DNA of 64,000 bases from Streptomyces sulfonofaciens (GCF_014656295.1 NZ_BNCD01000001.1:620001-684000), one strand, 5' to 3'. Positions 23,358 through 33,918 are shown, numbered from the stretch's first letter. Notes: generated by a model not told the origin, from the sequence alone. Numbers and translations are program-made.

Positions 23358-24103
23358 CGGTGTACTTCATCGGCGCGGGACCCGGCGCCGCCGACCTGAT
23401 CACGGTGCGCGGCGCCCGGCTGCTCGCCGCCTGCCCGGTCTGCCTGTACGCCGGCAGCCTGGTGCCGCGCGAACTGCTCGACGGCTGCCCGCCGGACGCC
23501 CGGCTGGTCGACACGTCACGGCTCGACCTTGACCAGATCACCGCGGAGCTGGTGGCCGCGGACCGCGCGGGTCAGGACGTGGCCCGGCTGCACTCCGGCG
23601 ACCCGTCCGTCTTCAGTGCCGTCGCCGAGCAGATGCGGCGGCTCGACGCGGCGGGCGTGGCGTACCGGATGGTGCCGGGCGTGCCCGCGTTCGCGGCCGC
23701 CGCGGCGGCGCTGGGCCGGGAGCTGACCGTGCCGACCGTCGGCCAGACCGTCGTCCTCACCCGGATCGCCCGGCAGGCCACCCCGATGCCCGAGGGCGAG
23801 GACCTGGCCACCCTCGGCCGCAGCGGCGCCCTGCTCGTGCTGCACCTGGCGGTGCGCCACGCGGACGAGGTCGTCGCCGAACTCCTGCCGCACTACGGCC
23901 CCGACTGCCCCGCCGCCGTCGTCGCCCACGCGAGCCGCCCCGAGGAACTGGTGCTGCGCGGCACCCTCGCCGACATCGCCGGCCAGGTGCGCGAGGCGGG
24001 CATCACCCGCACCGCCGTGATCATCGTGGGCCGGACGCTGGCCGCGGCGGAGTTCCGCGACAGCCACCTCTACTCGGCGGAGCGCGACAGGCACGTCTGC
24101 TAG
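23354..24103 (+). CDS. cobM: Precorrin-4 C11-methyltransferase
   Basis: The 249-aa protein has the family length and motifs: MTVYFIGAGPGAADLITVRG, CLYAGSLVPRELL, ARLHSGDPSVFSAVAEQMRR, YRMVPGVPAFAAAAAALGRE and QTVVLTRIARQATPMPEGED. It transfers a methyl group from SAM to C11 of precorrin-4, giving precorrin-5. AGGAGG lies just upstream and the ATG overlaps the cobL TGA by four bases. Part of the corrin-ring set, cut off from the other genes by the exporter/LysR pair. Confidence 0.95.
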   Translation: MTVYFIGAGPGAADLITVRGARLLAACPVCLYAGSLVPRELLDGCPPDARLVDTSRLDLDQITAELVAADRAGQDVARLHSGDPSVFSAVAEQMRRLDAAGVAYRMVPGVPAFAAAAAALGRELTVPTVGQTVVLTRIARQATPMPEGEDLATLGRSGALLVLHLAVRHADEVVAELLPHYGPDCPAAVVAHASRPEELVLRGTLADIAGQVREAGITRTAVIIVGRTLAAAEFRDSHLYSAERDRHVC

Positions 24104-24529
24104 GCGGCGCGTCTGCTGGGCGGGGCGCGACCCGTACCCGTGCCTGGTGGGGCGCGACCCTTACGTGTGCGGGGCGGGTGGTCCCGGCCGTCACTGGCGC
24201 TGCCGGTGTCCCGTGTTCAACCGGCGATCCGGTGCGGTCGAGCGGAGCGGTGCACGGGCGGGCCCGCCATGCCGACGCACGCCTCGTTCCCCTCGGGACC
24301 GGCCGGCACCCGCTTCGGCGGCGCGTCGGCGCCGTCCACCAGACGGCCGCCGACCACGGGCGCCACGGCTGTCCGGGCCTCGTTCCGGTGGCCTCGTTCC
24401 GGTGGCCTCGGTCCGGTCGCCTCGGCCCGGTCGTACGGCACCCACACGTCGATGTGGACCCGGTGCGCTGCGGGCGCGGTGCGTCCATCCGCCGGAAGGA
24501 GAACGGCACCGCGCGGCGGTGCGGGTCGA
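24104..24529. other. Intergenic region after cobM; possible gene remnant
   Basis: No intact gene is supported. Reverse-strand fragments read naturally in two frames (RRAVPFSFRRMD, then HRVHIDVWVPYDRAEATG and VVGGRLVDGADAPPKRVP), which hints at the remains of a short frameshifted gene, but no family is recognised. The forward strand has repeated GTGGGGCGCGACCC and GTTCCGGTGGCCTCG motifs. Confidence 0.35.
24506..24522. terminator. Hairpin after the MFS gene
   Basis: GCACCGC-GCG-GCGGTGC is a perfect 7-bp stem with a 3-base loop, 7 bp beyond the stop of the leftward MFS gene. Confidence 0.5.
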
Positions 24530-25891
24530 TCAGGTCCTCGCCGCCGTCCGCGCGGCCTCCGCCGGCTCGTGCGGTGCGGGGTCCTCGCGGCGCGGGAGCA
24601 GGAGCGGGGTGGCGAGGAGGAGCACGCCGGCGAGCGCGATCGCGGTGCGGGGGCCCGCGGCGGCGGCCAGCACGCCCCACAGTGCGGTCAGGGTCGCGAT
24701 GGCGGCCTTGCTGGTGACCGACCAGGCGGACAGGGTGCGGGCGACGCGGCCCGGGTCCGTCTGCTCCAGCCGGTAGGTGGCGTACACCGGGTTGAAGACC
24801 CCTATGCAGAAGATCAGCCCCAGCTCCACACCCATGACGAGGACGAGACCGGGCAGGCCGGGACGGATGAAGGCCAGCCCCACGGGCCAGCAGACGCGCA
24901 GCGCCCCGGCGGTGAGCATGACCCTGCGCCGGCCGAACCGGGCGACGAGCCCGCCGGAGAGCCGGGAGCCGGCCAGCCCGCCCAGGCAGGGCACGGCGAA
25001 GGCGAGGCCGTACTGCCACGGCGCGAAGGCGAGGGGGCCGAGCATGAGGACGGCGAGCAGCGGCTCGGCCGCCATGATCAGGCCGTTGACGAGGACCGTG
25101 TTGAAGAACAGCGGACGCAGCGCCGGGTTCGCCAGGATGTGGCGCCACCCGTCGAGCAGGTCGCCGGCACGCGGCCGGGCCGGTGCGCCGCCGGTGCGTC
25201 CGGTGCCTCCGGTACGGCCAATGCGCCCCGTCCGCCCAGTGCGCCCCGTCCGCCCTGTGCGCTCGGGCCGCCCAGTGTCCTCGGGCCGCTCGGGCCGCTC
25301 GGGCTGCGGCTCGCCGCCGCCGATCGCGCGGATGCCCAGCGCCGACAGCAGGTAGCTGACCGCGTCCGCCAGCACGGTCGCCACCGGGCCGAGAAGACCC
25401 ATCGCGGCCCCGCCGAGCGGCGGCCCGAGCACGGTGGTGGTCCAGGTCGTGGACTCCAGGCGGCTGTTGGCCGCGAGCAGGTCCTTCGGCGGCACGAGCG
25501 CCTTCAGGTACGCGCCACTGGCCGCGGTGAAGGCGATGTCGGCGGCGGCCACGGCGACCGACACCACGAGTAGCTGGGCGAAGGTGAGCAGGCCGCACGC
25601 GAACGCCACCGGGACGGTCAGCAGCGCGGCGCACCGGACCAGGTCCATCGCCGCCATCACCGGCCGCTTGCGGCGGAACTCCACCCACGGCCCGAGCGGC
25701 ACGGCCACCAGGGCGCCCACCGCCGGTCCCACGGCGGCCAGCGCGGAGACCTGCGCCGGGCTCGCGTGCAGCAGACGGATCGCCATCAGCGGGAACGCGT
25801 TGAACGCCAGCCTCGTCCCCATCGCGCTGACCGCGTACGCCGCCCACAGCCACTCGAACCGCCGCCCCAGCGACCGCCTCCGCCACACCAT
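24530..25891 (-). CDS. MFS transporter
   Basis: A 453-aa protein with about 12 predicted membrane helices. Typical MFS features are WLWAAYAVSAMGTRLAFNAF, the loop 2-3 motif PLGPWVEFRRKRPVMAAMDL and the equivalent loop SRLSGGLVARFGRRRVMLTA in the second half. Around residues 215-255 the central cytoplasmic loop is expanded by a TGR repeat (RTGRTGRTGRIGRTGGTGR) from tandem 9-bp DNA. GGAAGGG lies about 10 bases before the ATG. Homologues (enterobactin-exporter-like MFS) export siderophores or drugs; the substrate here is unknown. It is divergent from and probably regulated by the LysR gene, and together the two interrupt the cobalamin gene cluster. Confidence 0.87.
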   Translation of the reverse strand: MVWRRRSLGRRFEWLWAAYAVSAMGTRLAFNAFPLMAIRLLHASPAQVSALAAVGPAVGALVAVPLGPWVEFRRKRPVMAAMDLVRCAALLTVPVAFACGLLTFAQLLVVSVAVAAADIAFTAASGAYLKALVPPKDLLAANSRLESTTWTTTVLGPPLGGAAMGLLGPVATVLADAVSYLLSALGIRAIGGGEPQPERPERPEDTGRPERTGRTGRTGRTGRIGRTGGTGRTGGAPARPRAGDLLDGWRHILANPALRPLFFNTVLVNGLIMAAEPLLAVLMLGPLAFAPWQYGLAFAVPCLGGLAGSRLSGGLVARFGRRRVMLTAGALRVCWPVGLAFIRPGLPGLVLVMGVELGLIFCIGVFNPVYATYRLEQTDPGRVARTLSAWSVTSKAAIATLTALWGVLAAAAGPRTAIALAGVLLLATPLLLPRREDPAPHEPAEAARTAART

Positions 25892-26010
25892 GCCCAGCGC
25901 ACCCTTCCGCCGTCCGGTCCCCCGGCCCGTCGCGCCGACCCCGCGCCGACCAGCGAGATCCAAGCGCGAGGCGGGGCCGGAGAGCAAACAACCGACCCGG
26001 CCCGCGGGCA

Positions 26011-26025
26011 ACAACCGCGCGTTGT
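26011..26025. promoter_or_regulatory. Palindrome in the LysR/MFS divergent promoter region
   Basis: ACAAC-CGCGC-GTTGT forms a dyad of 5-bp arms, of the T-n11-A size class bound by LysR proteins, 18 bp upstream of the LysR GTG. A TAGGCT hexamer 8 bp before the GTG could be its -10 box. The site probably mediates autoregulation and control of the MFS gene; this is inferred from layout. Confidence 0.5.
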
Positions 26026-26043
26026 AAGGCTAGGCTGGCGGAT

Positions 26044-27027
26044 GTGGATCTCACTGCGGTGCGCACCTTCGTCGCCGTCGCGGACACGGGCCAGTTCCAG
26101 GAGGCCGCCGCGGGCCTTTCGGTCACCCAGCAGGCCGTCTCCAAGCGCGTCGCCGCACTGGAGAAGGACCTCGGTGTGCGGCTGTTCGCGCGCGGCGCGC
26201 GCGGTGCCCGGCTCACCATCGACGGCCAGGCGTTCCTGCCGCACGCCCGCGACCTGCTGCGCGCCGAGGAGCGGGCCGCCGCCTCCGTGCGGCCCGGCCG
26301 CCGCGCGCTGCGCGTCGACGTGATCGGCCGCCGGCTCGCACCCGCCGACCTGCTGCGCGGCTTCCACCGCGCGCACCCCGCCACCGAACTCGACGTCGTG
26401 ACCCTCTTCGACGCGGAAGCCGCCGTCGCCGCCGTCCGCGCCGGGACCATCGACGTGTCGTTCCGCGCCGTCCCCGGGTCCGCGCGGCGGCTCCCCGACG
26501 GCGTCGAGGCCACCCGTGTCCTCGACGAACCCGTCCAGCTCCTCACCGGCCCCGGGCACCCGCTCGCCGCCGCAGGCGCGATCACACCCGACCGGCTCGC
26601 CGGGCACCGGATCTGGATGCCCGGCAACGTCGCCGGCACCGAGTGGGCCGCCTACTACGACGAGCTGGCCGCGGCGTTCGGGTGCACCATCGAGGTCACG
26701 GGGCCCGACCTCGGCACCGAGCCGCTCCTCGACACGATCGCCGGCTCACCCGTGTTCGCGACCTTCATCGGCGAGCGGACCAGCCTGGTCTGGCCCGCCG
26801 AGTACGACCTGCGGCGCGTCGCGCTCCACGACCCGACGCCCGTCTACCCGCACTCGCTGCTCAGGCGCGCCGACAACCCGCACCCCGCGCTCGCCGCGCT
26901 GCGCGACCACCTCGACTCGCTGCGGCCCCGCCCCGGCGCCCCCGGGACCTGGATGCCGAAGTGGACACGGCGCGCGGTCGCCGCCCGGGCGCCGCGCGGC
27001 GGCAACGACATGAGCCGCACGGTCTAG
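26044..27027 (+). CDS. LysR-family transcriptional regulator
   Basis: A GTG start giving VDLTAVRTFVAVADTGQFQE, the standard LTTR opening; the helix-turn-helix is FQEAAAGLSVTQQAVSKRVA and AALEKDLGVRLFARGARGAR. The effector-binding domain runs from about residue 90 (LRVDVIGRRLAPADLLRGFH) to 290. At 327 aa the length is normal. The gene is divergent from the MFS transporter and its final four bases overlap the convergent cbiD stop. The mRNA leader before the GTG appears to be very short. Confidence 0.92.
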   Translation: MDLTAVRTFVAVADTGQFQEAAAGLSVTQQAVSKRVAALEKDLGVRLFARGARGARLTIDGQAFLPHARDLLRAEERAAASVRPGRRALRVDVIGRRLAPADLLRGFHRAHPATELDVVTLFDAEAAVAAVRAGTIDVSFRAVPGSARRLPDGVEATRVLDEPVQLLTGPGHPLAAAGAITPDRLAGHRIWMPGNVAGTEWAAYYDELAAAFGCTIEVTGPDLGTEPLLDTIAGSPVFATFIGERTSLVWPAEYDLRRVALHDPTPVYPHSLLRRADNPHPALAALRDHLDSLRPRPGAPGTWMPKWTRRAVAARAPRGGNDMSRTV

Positions 27028-28355
27028 ACGGCTCCGGCCCCGGCCCCCGCCCCCGCCCCGGTGCCGGGCCCGGCACCGGGATCCGCGACGGCGCTGCGCC
27101 CCACCACCGTTCCGGCCCGGTCGATGCAGATCACGTCCACCGCCACCGGCGCGCCGCGCAGCACCGACAGGGCGTGGTCGCGGGCCGCCCCGGCCACCAG
27201 GTCGCCCAGCGGCACCGAGGCGGCCTCGCACAACCGGAGCGCCTCAAGGCCGGTGTTGGCCGCCGCGACCGCCGCCGCCAGCGCCTCGTCGGCCCCGCCC
27301 CGCCGGGCCAGCGACGCCAGGAACCCCTTGTCCACCTGGGAGCGCGCCGAGTGCAGGTCGAGGTGCCCGGCCGCCAGCTTGGACAGCTTGGCGAAGCCGC
27401 CGCAGACGGTGAGCCGGTCGACGGGGTGCCGGCGGACGTACTTGAGCACCGCGCCCGCGAAGTCGCCCATGTCGAGCAGCGCGTCCTCCGGGAGCCCGTA
27501 CGCGTCGACCACGGCCCGCTCCGAGGTGGCGCCCGTGCACCCTGCGACATGGCGGCGCCCCGCGGCCCGCGCCACGTCCACGCCGCGCCGGATCGAGTCG
27601 ATCCACGCGGAGCAGGAGTAGGGCACCACGATGCCGGTCGTGCCGAGGACGGACAGACCGCCGAGGATGCCGAGCCGCGGGTTCCAGGTGGACCGGGCTA
27701 TCTCCTCGCCGTCGTCGATGGAGACGGTGACCTCGGCGGAGACGGCTTCCGTGGTGGTGGGGGCTTCCGCGACGGCTTCCGTGGCGGCGGCCTCCGTGGT
27801 GACGGCTGCGGTGTCCGCGGCTTCCGTGGTGGTGGCTACCGTGGTGACGGCTTCGGCGGTGGCTTCCGTGGCCGCGGTCCCGGCGGGGCCGGTGGGGTGG
27901 GCGGCGCGGGCCAGGTTGTCGCGGATCATCTGCCGCGGTACGGGGTTGATCGCGGGCTCGCCCACGTCGAGGGGCAGTCCGGGCCGGGTGACGGTGCCCA
28001 CGCCGGGGCCGGCCCTGAAGACCACGCCCGAGCCCGGCGGCAGCCGCCGCACGGTCGCCCGCACCAGTGCGCCGTGCGTGACGTCAGGGTCGTCGCCCGC
28101 GTCCTTGACGACCCCGGCCGTGGCCGTGCCGCGGTCCTCGTCCAGCTCCTCCACGGCCAGCGCGAACGCCACGGTGCGCCCGCCGGGCAGCACGATCGTC
28201 ACCGGGTCGGGGAACTCCCCGGTGCGCAGCGCGACCCACGCCGCGGTGGCCGCCGCGGTCGCGCAGGCCCCGGTCGTCCAGCCGGGCCGCAGCCCGCTGT
28301 GCTTCAGTTGACCCCGGCGCCCGCCCTGTCCCGCGCCGTCCGTCGCCTCAGTCAT
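27024..28355 (-). CDS. cbiD: Cobalt-precorrin-5B (C1)-methyltransferase
   Basis: The 443-aa protein has the CbiD hallmarks GLRPGWTTGACATAAATAAW (21-40), DPDVTHGALVRATVRR, GVGTVTRPGLPLDVGEPAIN and GTTGIVVPYSCSAWIDSIRR. CbiD belongs to the anaerobic-type route and methylates C1 of the corrin precursor, releasing the two-carbon bridge. Residues ~153-207 are an Ala/Thr/Glu repeat insert (TTEAADTAAVTTEAAATEAV) that normal CbiD lacks; it falls at a loop before VTVSIDDGEE. The C-terminus ends in a GAGAGAGAGAV run. GGGGAGGT lies six bases before the ATG. The start is only 17 bp from the divergent cobK start. Confidence 0.94.
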   Translation of the reverse strand: MTEATDGAGQGGRRGQLKHSGLRPGWTTGACATAAATAAWVALRTGEFPDPVTIVLPGGRTVAFALAVEELDEDRGTATAGVVKDAGDDPDVTHGALVRATVRRLPPGSGVVFRAGPGVGTVTRPGLPLDVGEPAINPVPRQMIRDNLARAAHPTGPAGTAATEATAEAVTTVATTTEAADTAAVTTEAAATEAVAEAPTTTEAVSAEVTVSIDDGEEIARSTWNPRLGILGGLSVLGTTGIVVPYSCSAWIDSIRRGVDVARAAGRRHVAGCTGATSERAVVDAYGLPEDALLDMGDFAGAVLKYVRRHPVDRLTVCGGFAKLSKLAAGHLDLHSARSQVDKGFLASLARRGGADEALAAAVAAANTGLEALRLCEAASVPLGDLVAGAARDHALSVLRGAPVAVDVICIDRAGTVVGRSAVADPGAGPGTGAGAGAGAGAV

Positions 28356-28372
28356 GGAAGGACCTCCCCGGC
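28356..28372. promoter_or_regulatory. 17-bp divergent spacer holding two opposed ribosome sites
   Basis: The bases GGAAGGACCTCCCCGG between the cbiD and cobK start codons give GGGGAGGT on the minus strand (for cbiD) and GGAAGGA on the plus strand (for cobK). No promoter can fit, so each gene must be transcribed from inside the other or from further away. Confidence 0.7.
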
Positions 28373-29212
<840 letters not shown>

Positions 29213-29239
<27 letters not shown>

Positions 29240-31144
29240 CGCGGCGGGCGGTGCGGCGTCCTCCGGATACGTGCGCGGTGTCCAGGCGACCACCACCTCG
29301 TCGCCGTCCGGCCCGCCGCGGCGTGCCGTGCGGGTCTGGGACGAGCCGACGATCAGGAGGGTGCGCATGTCGACCTCGGCCGGGTCGAGCGCGGCCAGCT
29401 CGACCACCCGGATCCGCTCCCCTGGCCCGCCGACATCCCGGGCGACCACCACGGGGGTGTCCGGCGCCCGGTGTTCGAGCAGCACGTCGCGGGCCTTTCC
29501 GACCTGCCAGGTGCGGCTGCGGGAACCGGGGTTGTAGAGCGCGAGCACCAGGTCGGCGGCGGCCGCGGCGCGCAGCCGCCCCGCGATGACCTCCCACGGC
29601 TTGAGCCGGTCCGACAGGGACAGCGTGGCGTAGTCGTGGCCGAGCGGCGCACCGGCGCGTGCCGCGGCCGCGTTCGCCGCGGTCACCCCGGGCAGCACCC
29701 GCACCGGCACCTTGCGGTACGCGTCCTGCGCGGCGGCCTCCAGCACGGCGGTCGCCATCGCGAAGACGCCCGGGTCGCCGCCGGACACCACCGCGACCCG
29801 CCGACCGCGCCGCGCCAGCTCCAGCGCGAACTCGGCGCGCTCCGCCTCCACCTTGTTGTCCGAGCCGTGCCGGCGCTGGCCCGGGCGGACCGGGATGCGG
29901 TCCAGGTAGGTCGTGTAGCCGACCAGGTCCTCCGCGGCGGCCAGTGCGCCCCGGGTCTCGGGCGTCATCCACAGCGGCCCCGCGGGTCCGGTGCCGATCA
30001 CCACGACCTCACCCGCGGGCGGGGCACCGGTCTCGGCGGCGGGCGGGGCGGGCGCCAGGGCCGCCGGGAGCACGCCACGGGCGTGCGGTGCGCCGGCGGC
30101 GGCGTCCGCGTGCGGCTGCGGTGCGTCCGCGGTGGGGTCCGCGTAGGGCTGAGGCGCGTCCGCCGGGTCCCCGGTCGTGGCCAGATGTGCCGCGGGACCG
30201 GTGGCCGGGGGCGCCGTGAGGCGGCTGGGCAGGACCGCCACCGAGAAGTACGGCACGGAACCCGCGTCGACGGCGGCGAGTTCGCCGGTGCGCTCGCCGG
30301 GCATGGTGGCCCGCTCCACGTAGTGCGCGTCGGCCAGCCGGCCGGCCCTGGCGAGGGCGCCGCGCACGGCGGGGAAGGTGCGGCCGAGCTTCATCACCAC
30401 CGCCGCGTCCGTGGCGGCGAGCCGTGCCGCCAGCTCCTCCTCGGGCAGGGTGCCCGGCAGGATGCTCAGCACCTCCTCGCCCTCCACCAGCGGGGTGCCG
30501 AGCCGGGCCGCGGCGGCGCTCACGGACGTCACGCCCGGCACCACCTCGGTCGGGTAGCGGTGCGCCAGCCGCTTGTGCATGTGCATGTAGGAGCCGTAGA
30601 ACAGCGGATCGCCCTCGGCGAGCACCGCGACGCTGCGGCCCGCGTCCAGGTGCACGGCGAGCCGGGCCGCCGCCTGCTCGTAGAACTCCTCCAGCGCCCC
30701 GCGGTACCCGCCAGGGTGGTCGGTGCTCTCGGTCGTGACCGGGTAGACCAGCGCCTCCTCGATGTGGTCCGCACGCAGGTGGCGCGCCGCGATGGACCGT
30801 GCGATCGAGCGCCCGTGGCGTGCGCTGTGGTACGCGACCACGTCCGCGGCGCCGATCACCTCGACGGCCCGCACGGTGAGCAGCGACGGGTCGCCGGGGC
30901 CGAGTCCGACGCCGTAGAGCCGGCCGGTGCGCGGGGCGCCCGTGCCTCCCTGCGCCGTGCTGCCCTGCGCCGTGCTGCCCTGCGCCGTGCTGCCCTGCGC
31001 CGTGCTGCCCTGCGCCGTGGCGTGCGGCGCCCGGCCCGCGTCGCCGCGGGGTGCCGTGCCGTTCTGCCCGGTGCCGTTCCGTCCGGTTCCGTCGCGGCCG
31101 GTGCCGTCGTGGCCGGGCCGTCCGGTGCTCGCCTGAGTGCTCAC
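29213..31144 (-). CDS. cobIJ: Bifunctional precorrin-2 C20- / precorrin-3B C17-methyltransferase
   Basis: A 643-aa fusion. Residues ~76-305 are CobI ([60 protein letters not shown]); ~380-610 are CobJ ([75 protein letters not shown]). The enzyme performs the C20 and C17 methylations with ring contraction. The first 70 residues are low complexity, including five STAQG units from 15-bp DNA repeats, and the two domains are joined by a 70-residue Ala/Pro linker. The GTG overlaps the cobH stop (GTGA). Confidence 0.94.
30951..31020. repeat. 15-bp tandem repeat in the cobI-cobJ 5' end
   Basis: The unit GCCCTGCGCCGTGCT recurs about five times in frame (period 15, divisible by three), encoding STAQG repeats on the reverse strand. 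Confidence 0.9.
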
Positions 31145-31782
31145 TCCGCCTCGCTCGCTATCGCGTTGACGGCCGCAGCGGCCATCGCACTGCCACCGCG
31201 CCGCCCGCGCACCACCAGGTGCTCGACGCCGAGGGCGGAGGCCGCCAGCGCCTCCTTGGACTCCGCGGCCCCGATGAACCCGACGGGCATCCCGATGACG
31301 GCCGCCGGGCGCGGCCCGCCGGACCCGCCCTCCTCAAGGATCTCCAGCAGCCGGAAGAGGGCGGTGGGTGCGTTGCCGACGGCGACCACGGCGCCGTCGA
31401 GCCGGTCGCGCCACAGTTCCAGCGCGGCGGCGCTGCGGGTGGTGCCCAGCTTCTCCGCGAGTGCGGGCACGGACGGGTCGGAGAGGGTGCAGATCACCTC
31501 GTTCCCCGCGGGCAGCCGGCGGCGGGTGACGCCGCTCGCGACCATCTGGGCGTCGCACAGCACGGGCGCTCCGGCCCGCAGTGCGGCACGCGCCCGGGCC
31601 ACGACGCCCGGCGTGTACCCGAGGTCGTCCACCAGGTCGACCATGCCGCAGGCATGGATCATGCGGACTGCTACCTGGGCCACGTCGGAGGGCAGTCGCG
31701 CGAGGTCGGCCTCGGCGCGAATGGTCGCGAAGGACTGCCGGTAGATCGCGGCCCCGTCCTTCTCATACTCGAACACGGTCAC
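31141..31782 (-). CDS. cobH: Precorrin-8X methylmutase
   Basis: The 213-aa protein has normal family length and motifs: [40 protein letters not shown] with the catalytic His, [38 protein letters not shown] and [19 protein letters not shown]. It moves the methyl group from C11 to C12, giving hydrogenobyrinic acid (or its cobalt form). GTG start overlapping the cobG stop; its own stop overlaps the cobI-cobJ start. The three genes cobG-cobH-cobIJ are translationally coupled. Confidence 0.95.
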   Translation of the reverse strand: MTVFEYEKDGAAIYRQSFATIRAEADLARLPSDVAQVAVRMIHACGMVDLVDDLGYTPGVVARARAALRAGAPVLCDAQMVASGVTRRRLPAGNEVICTLSDPSVPALAEKLGTTRSAAALELWRDRLDGAVVAVGNAPTALFRLLEILEEGGSGGPRPAAVIGMPVGFIGAAESKEALAASALGVEHLVVRGRRGGSAMAAAAVNAIASEAE

Positions 31783-33362
31783 TGTGCGCTCGCTCGGGTC
31801 GGTGGTACGCGGACAGGGGGGACGGGGGACACAAGGGGGACGAGGGAGTCGGGGTCAGGGTCTGGTCCGGTGACGGGTGCGGGCGCCGGGGCCGGGACGG
31901 CCGTGCGGCGCAGGGCGGTGCGGTAGCCGTGCCGTGCGGCGGGGGTGGGACCGGCGGTACCCGGTGCGCCGTGCGGAGGGGTGCCACGGTTGTCGCCGGG
32001 TGCGCCGTCCTGCGCTTCCTGCGCCTCCAGGGTTTCCTGCGCAGGCGCGTCGTCCGCGGCGAGCACGTCGACCCAGTCGCCGTGCGGGTGACCGCACCGC
32101 CGTGCGCAGCCGGACCAGTAGACGGGCAGGCCATGGCCGCCGGCCGGGAGCGCGTCCGGGACGCGGGCCCCGGCCCGTGCGGCGGCCGAGGCGTCGGAGC
32201 GCACGTCGGAACGGGACTTGGCGCAGCCCGGCGCTCCGGTGCAGGCCCCGAGCCCGTACCAGGGGGAGTCGGCGCGGGTGACGAACCCGGCCCGCTCCAG
32301 TGCCCGCAGCCGTTCGTCCGCGACCGCCGCGGCACAGCCCGGCACGACGATCCCCCGCCACGGCGTCAGCCGCAGCTCCCCACCGGACCCGGGCAGCAGG
32401 GCGCGCCACTGCGCGACCGAGAGCCTGCCGAGCCGCGGGAAGACGGACAGGACGACGGTGCCGTCGGGGGCGGGCAGCAGACCGGGCGGCGGGCCGCCGG
32501 CGGTTCCGCCGGTTCCGCCGGTTCCGCCTGATCCGCCTGATCCGGCGGATTCGGCGGGTGCGGCGGATTCGGCGGGTGCGGTGGGTGTGGCGAGATCGGT
32601 GGGTTCGGTGGGTTCGGTGGGTGCAGTGGGTTCGGTGGGGTGTGCGGCCGCGGCGGTGAACTCCGCCTCAAGGCCGGCCCGGTGCAGTGCCCCGGCCAGG
32701 TCGGGCGCATGTCCCGAGGGCAGTTCGTCCACCCGCCAGGCGCCGGTGCCCGCGGCGCGCGCCGCGTCGAGGAACGCCCGCGCGGCGGCGAGCGCGGCCC
32801 GCGGCGCGTCGGCGGCGGCGATCCGCGCGGTGTGCGCACCGACGCGCAGGACCGCACGGCCCCCGGGCGCGCCGGACACGGTGACGTCGCCGCCGAGGCC
32901 GGTGACGTCACCGCGGCCGTCGTCGAGTACGAAAAGGAAGCGCCCGGACAGCTCCGCCGTCCAGTCCTGTCCGCACAGCAGGGCGTCGAGCTGCGCGGCC
33001 CAGGCGCGGGTGTCGGCGTGCCCGCGGCCGTCCAGGCCGGACAGCGGGGTGGCGACGATGTTGCGGACCCGCTCGTGCCGGTGGGACGGGAGCAGGCCCG
33101 CGCCGGTGAGCAGGTCCGTCCACTCGGCGGCGTCGTGCTGGTCGAGGCCGCGGATCTCGACGTTGCCGCGGGAGGTGATGCCGAGGTGGCCGTCTCCCAG
33201 GCGGTCGGCGGCGTCCGCGAGTACGGCTGCCTGCCGACCCGTCAGCACGCCACCGGGGACACGGATCCTGGCCACCCGGCCGTCCTCGGCGCTGTGCAGC
33301 CTGAGGGCGCCGGGGCAGGCGTCTGTGGTGGGCCTGGTGGGAGGGGGCATGCGGGCGAGCAT
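31779..33362 (-). CDS. cobG: Precorrin-3B synthase (CobG-type ferredoxin sulfite/nitrite reductase-like)
   Basis: A 527-aa protein if started at ATG 33362 (TTG 33377 and ATG 33350 are alternatives). CobG is an oxygen-dependent monooxygenase-like enzyme with a siroheme/4Fe-4S-type fold. The two half-domains are visible: [20 protein letters not shown] with GNVEIRG in the first, and [15 protein letters not shown] onwards in the second. The cluster ligands are in [13 protein letters not shown] and [16 protein letters not shown]. Between the halves (~241-294) lies a Thr/Pro then Ser/Gly linker from 9-bp repeats, and the last 90 residues are Pro/Ala rich. It is the first gene of the coupled cobG-cobH-cobIJ operon and marks the aerobic route. 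Confidence 0.9.
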   Translation of the reverse strand: MLARMPPPTRPTTDACPGALRLHSAEDGRVARIRVPGGVLTGRQAAVLADAADRLGDGHLGITSRGNVEIRGLDQHDAAEWTDLLTGAGLLPSHRHERVRNIVATPLSGLDGRGHADTRAWAAQLDALLCGQDWTAELSGRFLFVLDDGRGDVTGLGGDVTVSGAPGGRAVLRVGAHTARIAAADAPRAALAAARAFLDAARAAGTGAWRVDELPSGHAPDLAGALHRAGLEAEFTAAAAHPTEPTAPTEPTEPTDLATPTAPAESAAPAESAGSGGSGGTGGTGGTAGGPPPGLLPAPDGTVVLSVFPRLGRLSVAQWRALLPGSGGELRLTPWRGIVVPGCAAAVADERLRALERAGFVTRADSPWYGLGACTGAPGCAKSRSDVRSDASAAARAGARVPDALPAGGHGLPVYWSGCARRCGHPHGDWVDVLAADDAPAQETLEAQEAQDGAPGDNRGTPPHGAPGTAGPTPAARHGYRTALRRTAVPAPAPAPVTGPDPDPDSLVPLVSPVPPVRVPPTRASAQ

Positions 33363-33489
33363 ACCTACGGGGTTCAACCGAAATATACGGCGCCGACCAC
33401 GCGGACAGGGGATACCGTTCGGCCAGGGGGAAAGGTTTCAGCCGGACCCGGTGGGACGGCCGGGGCCGGACGGCACGGAAGGGGACGGC

Positions 33490-33777
33490 GTGGAGGGACG
33501 CCGTATCGCGCTCACACGCGAAGACCGCACGGCCGGCAACGAGTTGATCTCGCTACATGGCCACCTCGTCGACGACGGCAGCCTCGACCGGCTCGGCGGG
33601 CCCCGCACCGCGGCCGTGCGGTACGACCTGACGGATTTCGGCCAAGGGCTGCTGACGGACGTCGCCGCCGACCGGGAGGCGGCCCCGGCCCCGGGCACCA
33701 CCGCTCCCGTGGCGCACCACGTCACCGACGCGGCCGTCACGGACCCGGCGGCCGACGCGGACGCCGCACGCCCCTGA
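33490..33777 (+). CDS. Small hypothetical protein
   Basis: An open frame from GTG 33490 gives 95 residues with balanced composition: EGRRIALTREDRTAGNELIS, GHLVDDGSLDRLGGPRTAAV, RYDLTDFGQGLLTDVAADRE. The last element resembles the final wing of small winged-helix regulators, but the fold cannot be assigned. It lies between cobG and the cobN riboswitch, on the cobN strand. There is no clear ribosome site and the Ala-rich end looks like low complexity; it may not be translated. Confidence 0.4.
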   Translation: MEGRRIALTREDRTAGNELISLHGHLVDDGSLDRLGGPRTAAVRYDLTDFGQGLLTDVAADREAAPAPGTTAPVAHHVTDAAVTDPAADADAARP

Positions 33778-33783
33778 ACGGCA

Positions 33784-33918
33784 CGGCTTCCCCGGCTTCC
33801 TCGGTTTCCCCGGCCTCTCCGGCCTCTCCGGTTTCCCCGGCTTCCCTGCCTCGACCGCCTCGACCGCCTCGACCGCCCCGACCGCCCCGACCGCCCCGAC
33901 CGCCCCGACCGCCCCGAC
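33784..33918. repeat. 9-bp tandem repeat array, about 15 units, two subfamilies
   Basis: Seven units related to CGGCTTCCC are followed in register by eight related to CGCCCCGAC. The change of subfamily occurs within the same 9-bp frame. It lies outside any supported gene, between the small hypothetical gene and the cobalamin riboswitch. The reverse strand would encode a collagen-like Gly-x-x run, but no start or ribosome site supports that. Confidence 0.9.

Noticed and set aside
24217..24447. A 76-codon reverse ORF after cobM.
   Set aside because: Its beginning has no start signal and the natural reading switches frame; at most the remains of a small gene, so it is mentioned only as a gap note.
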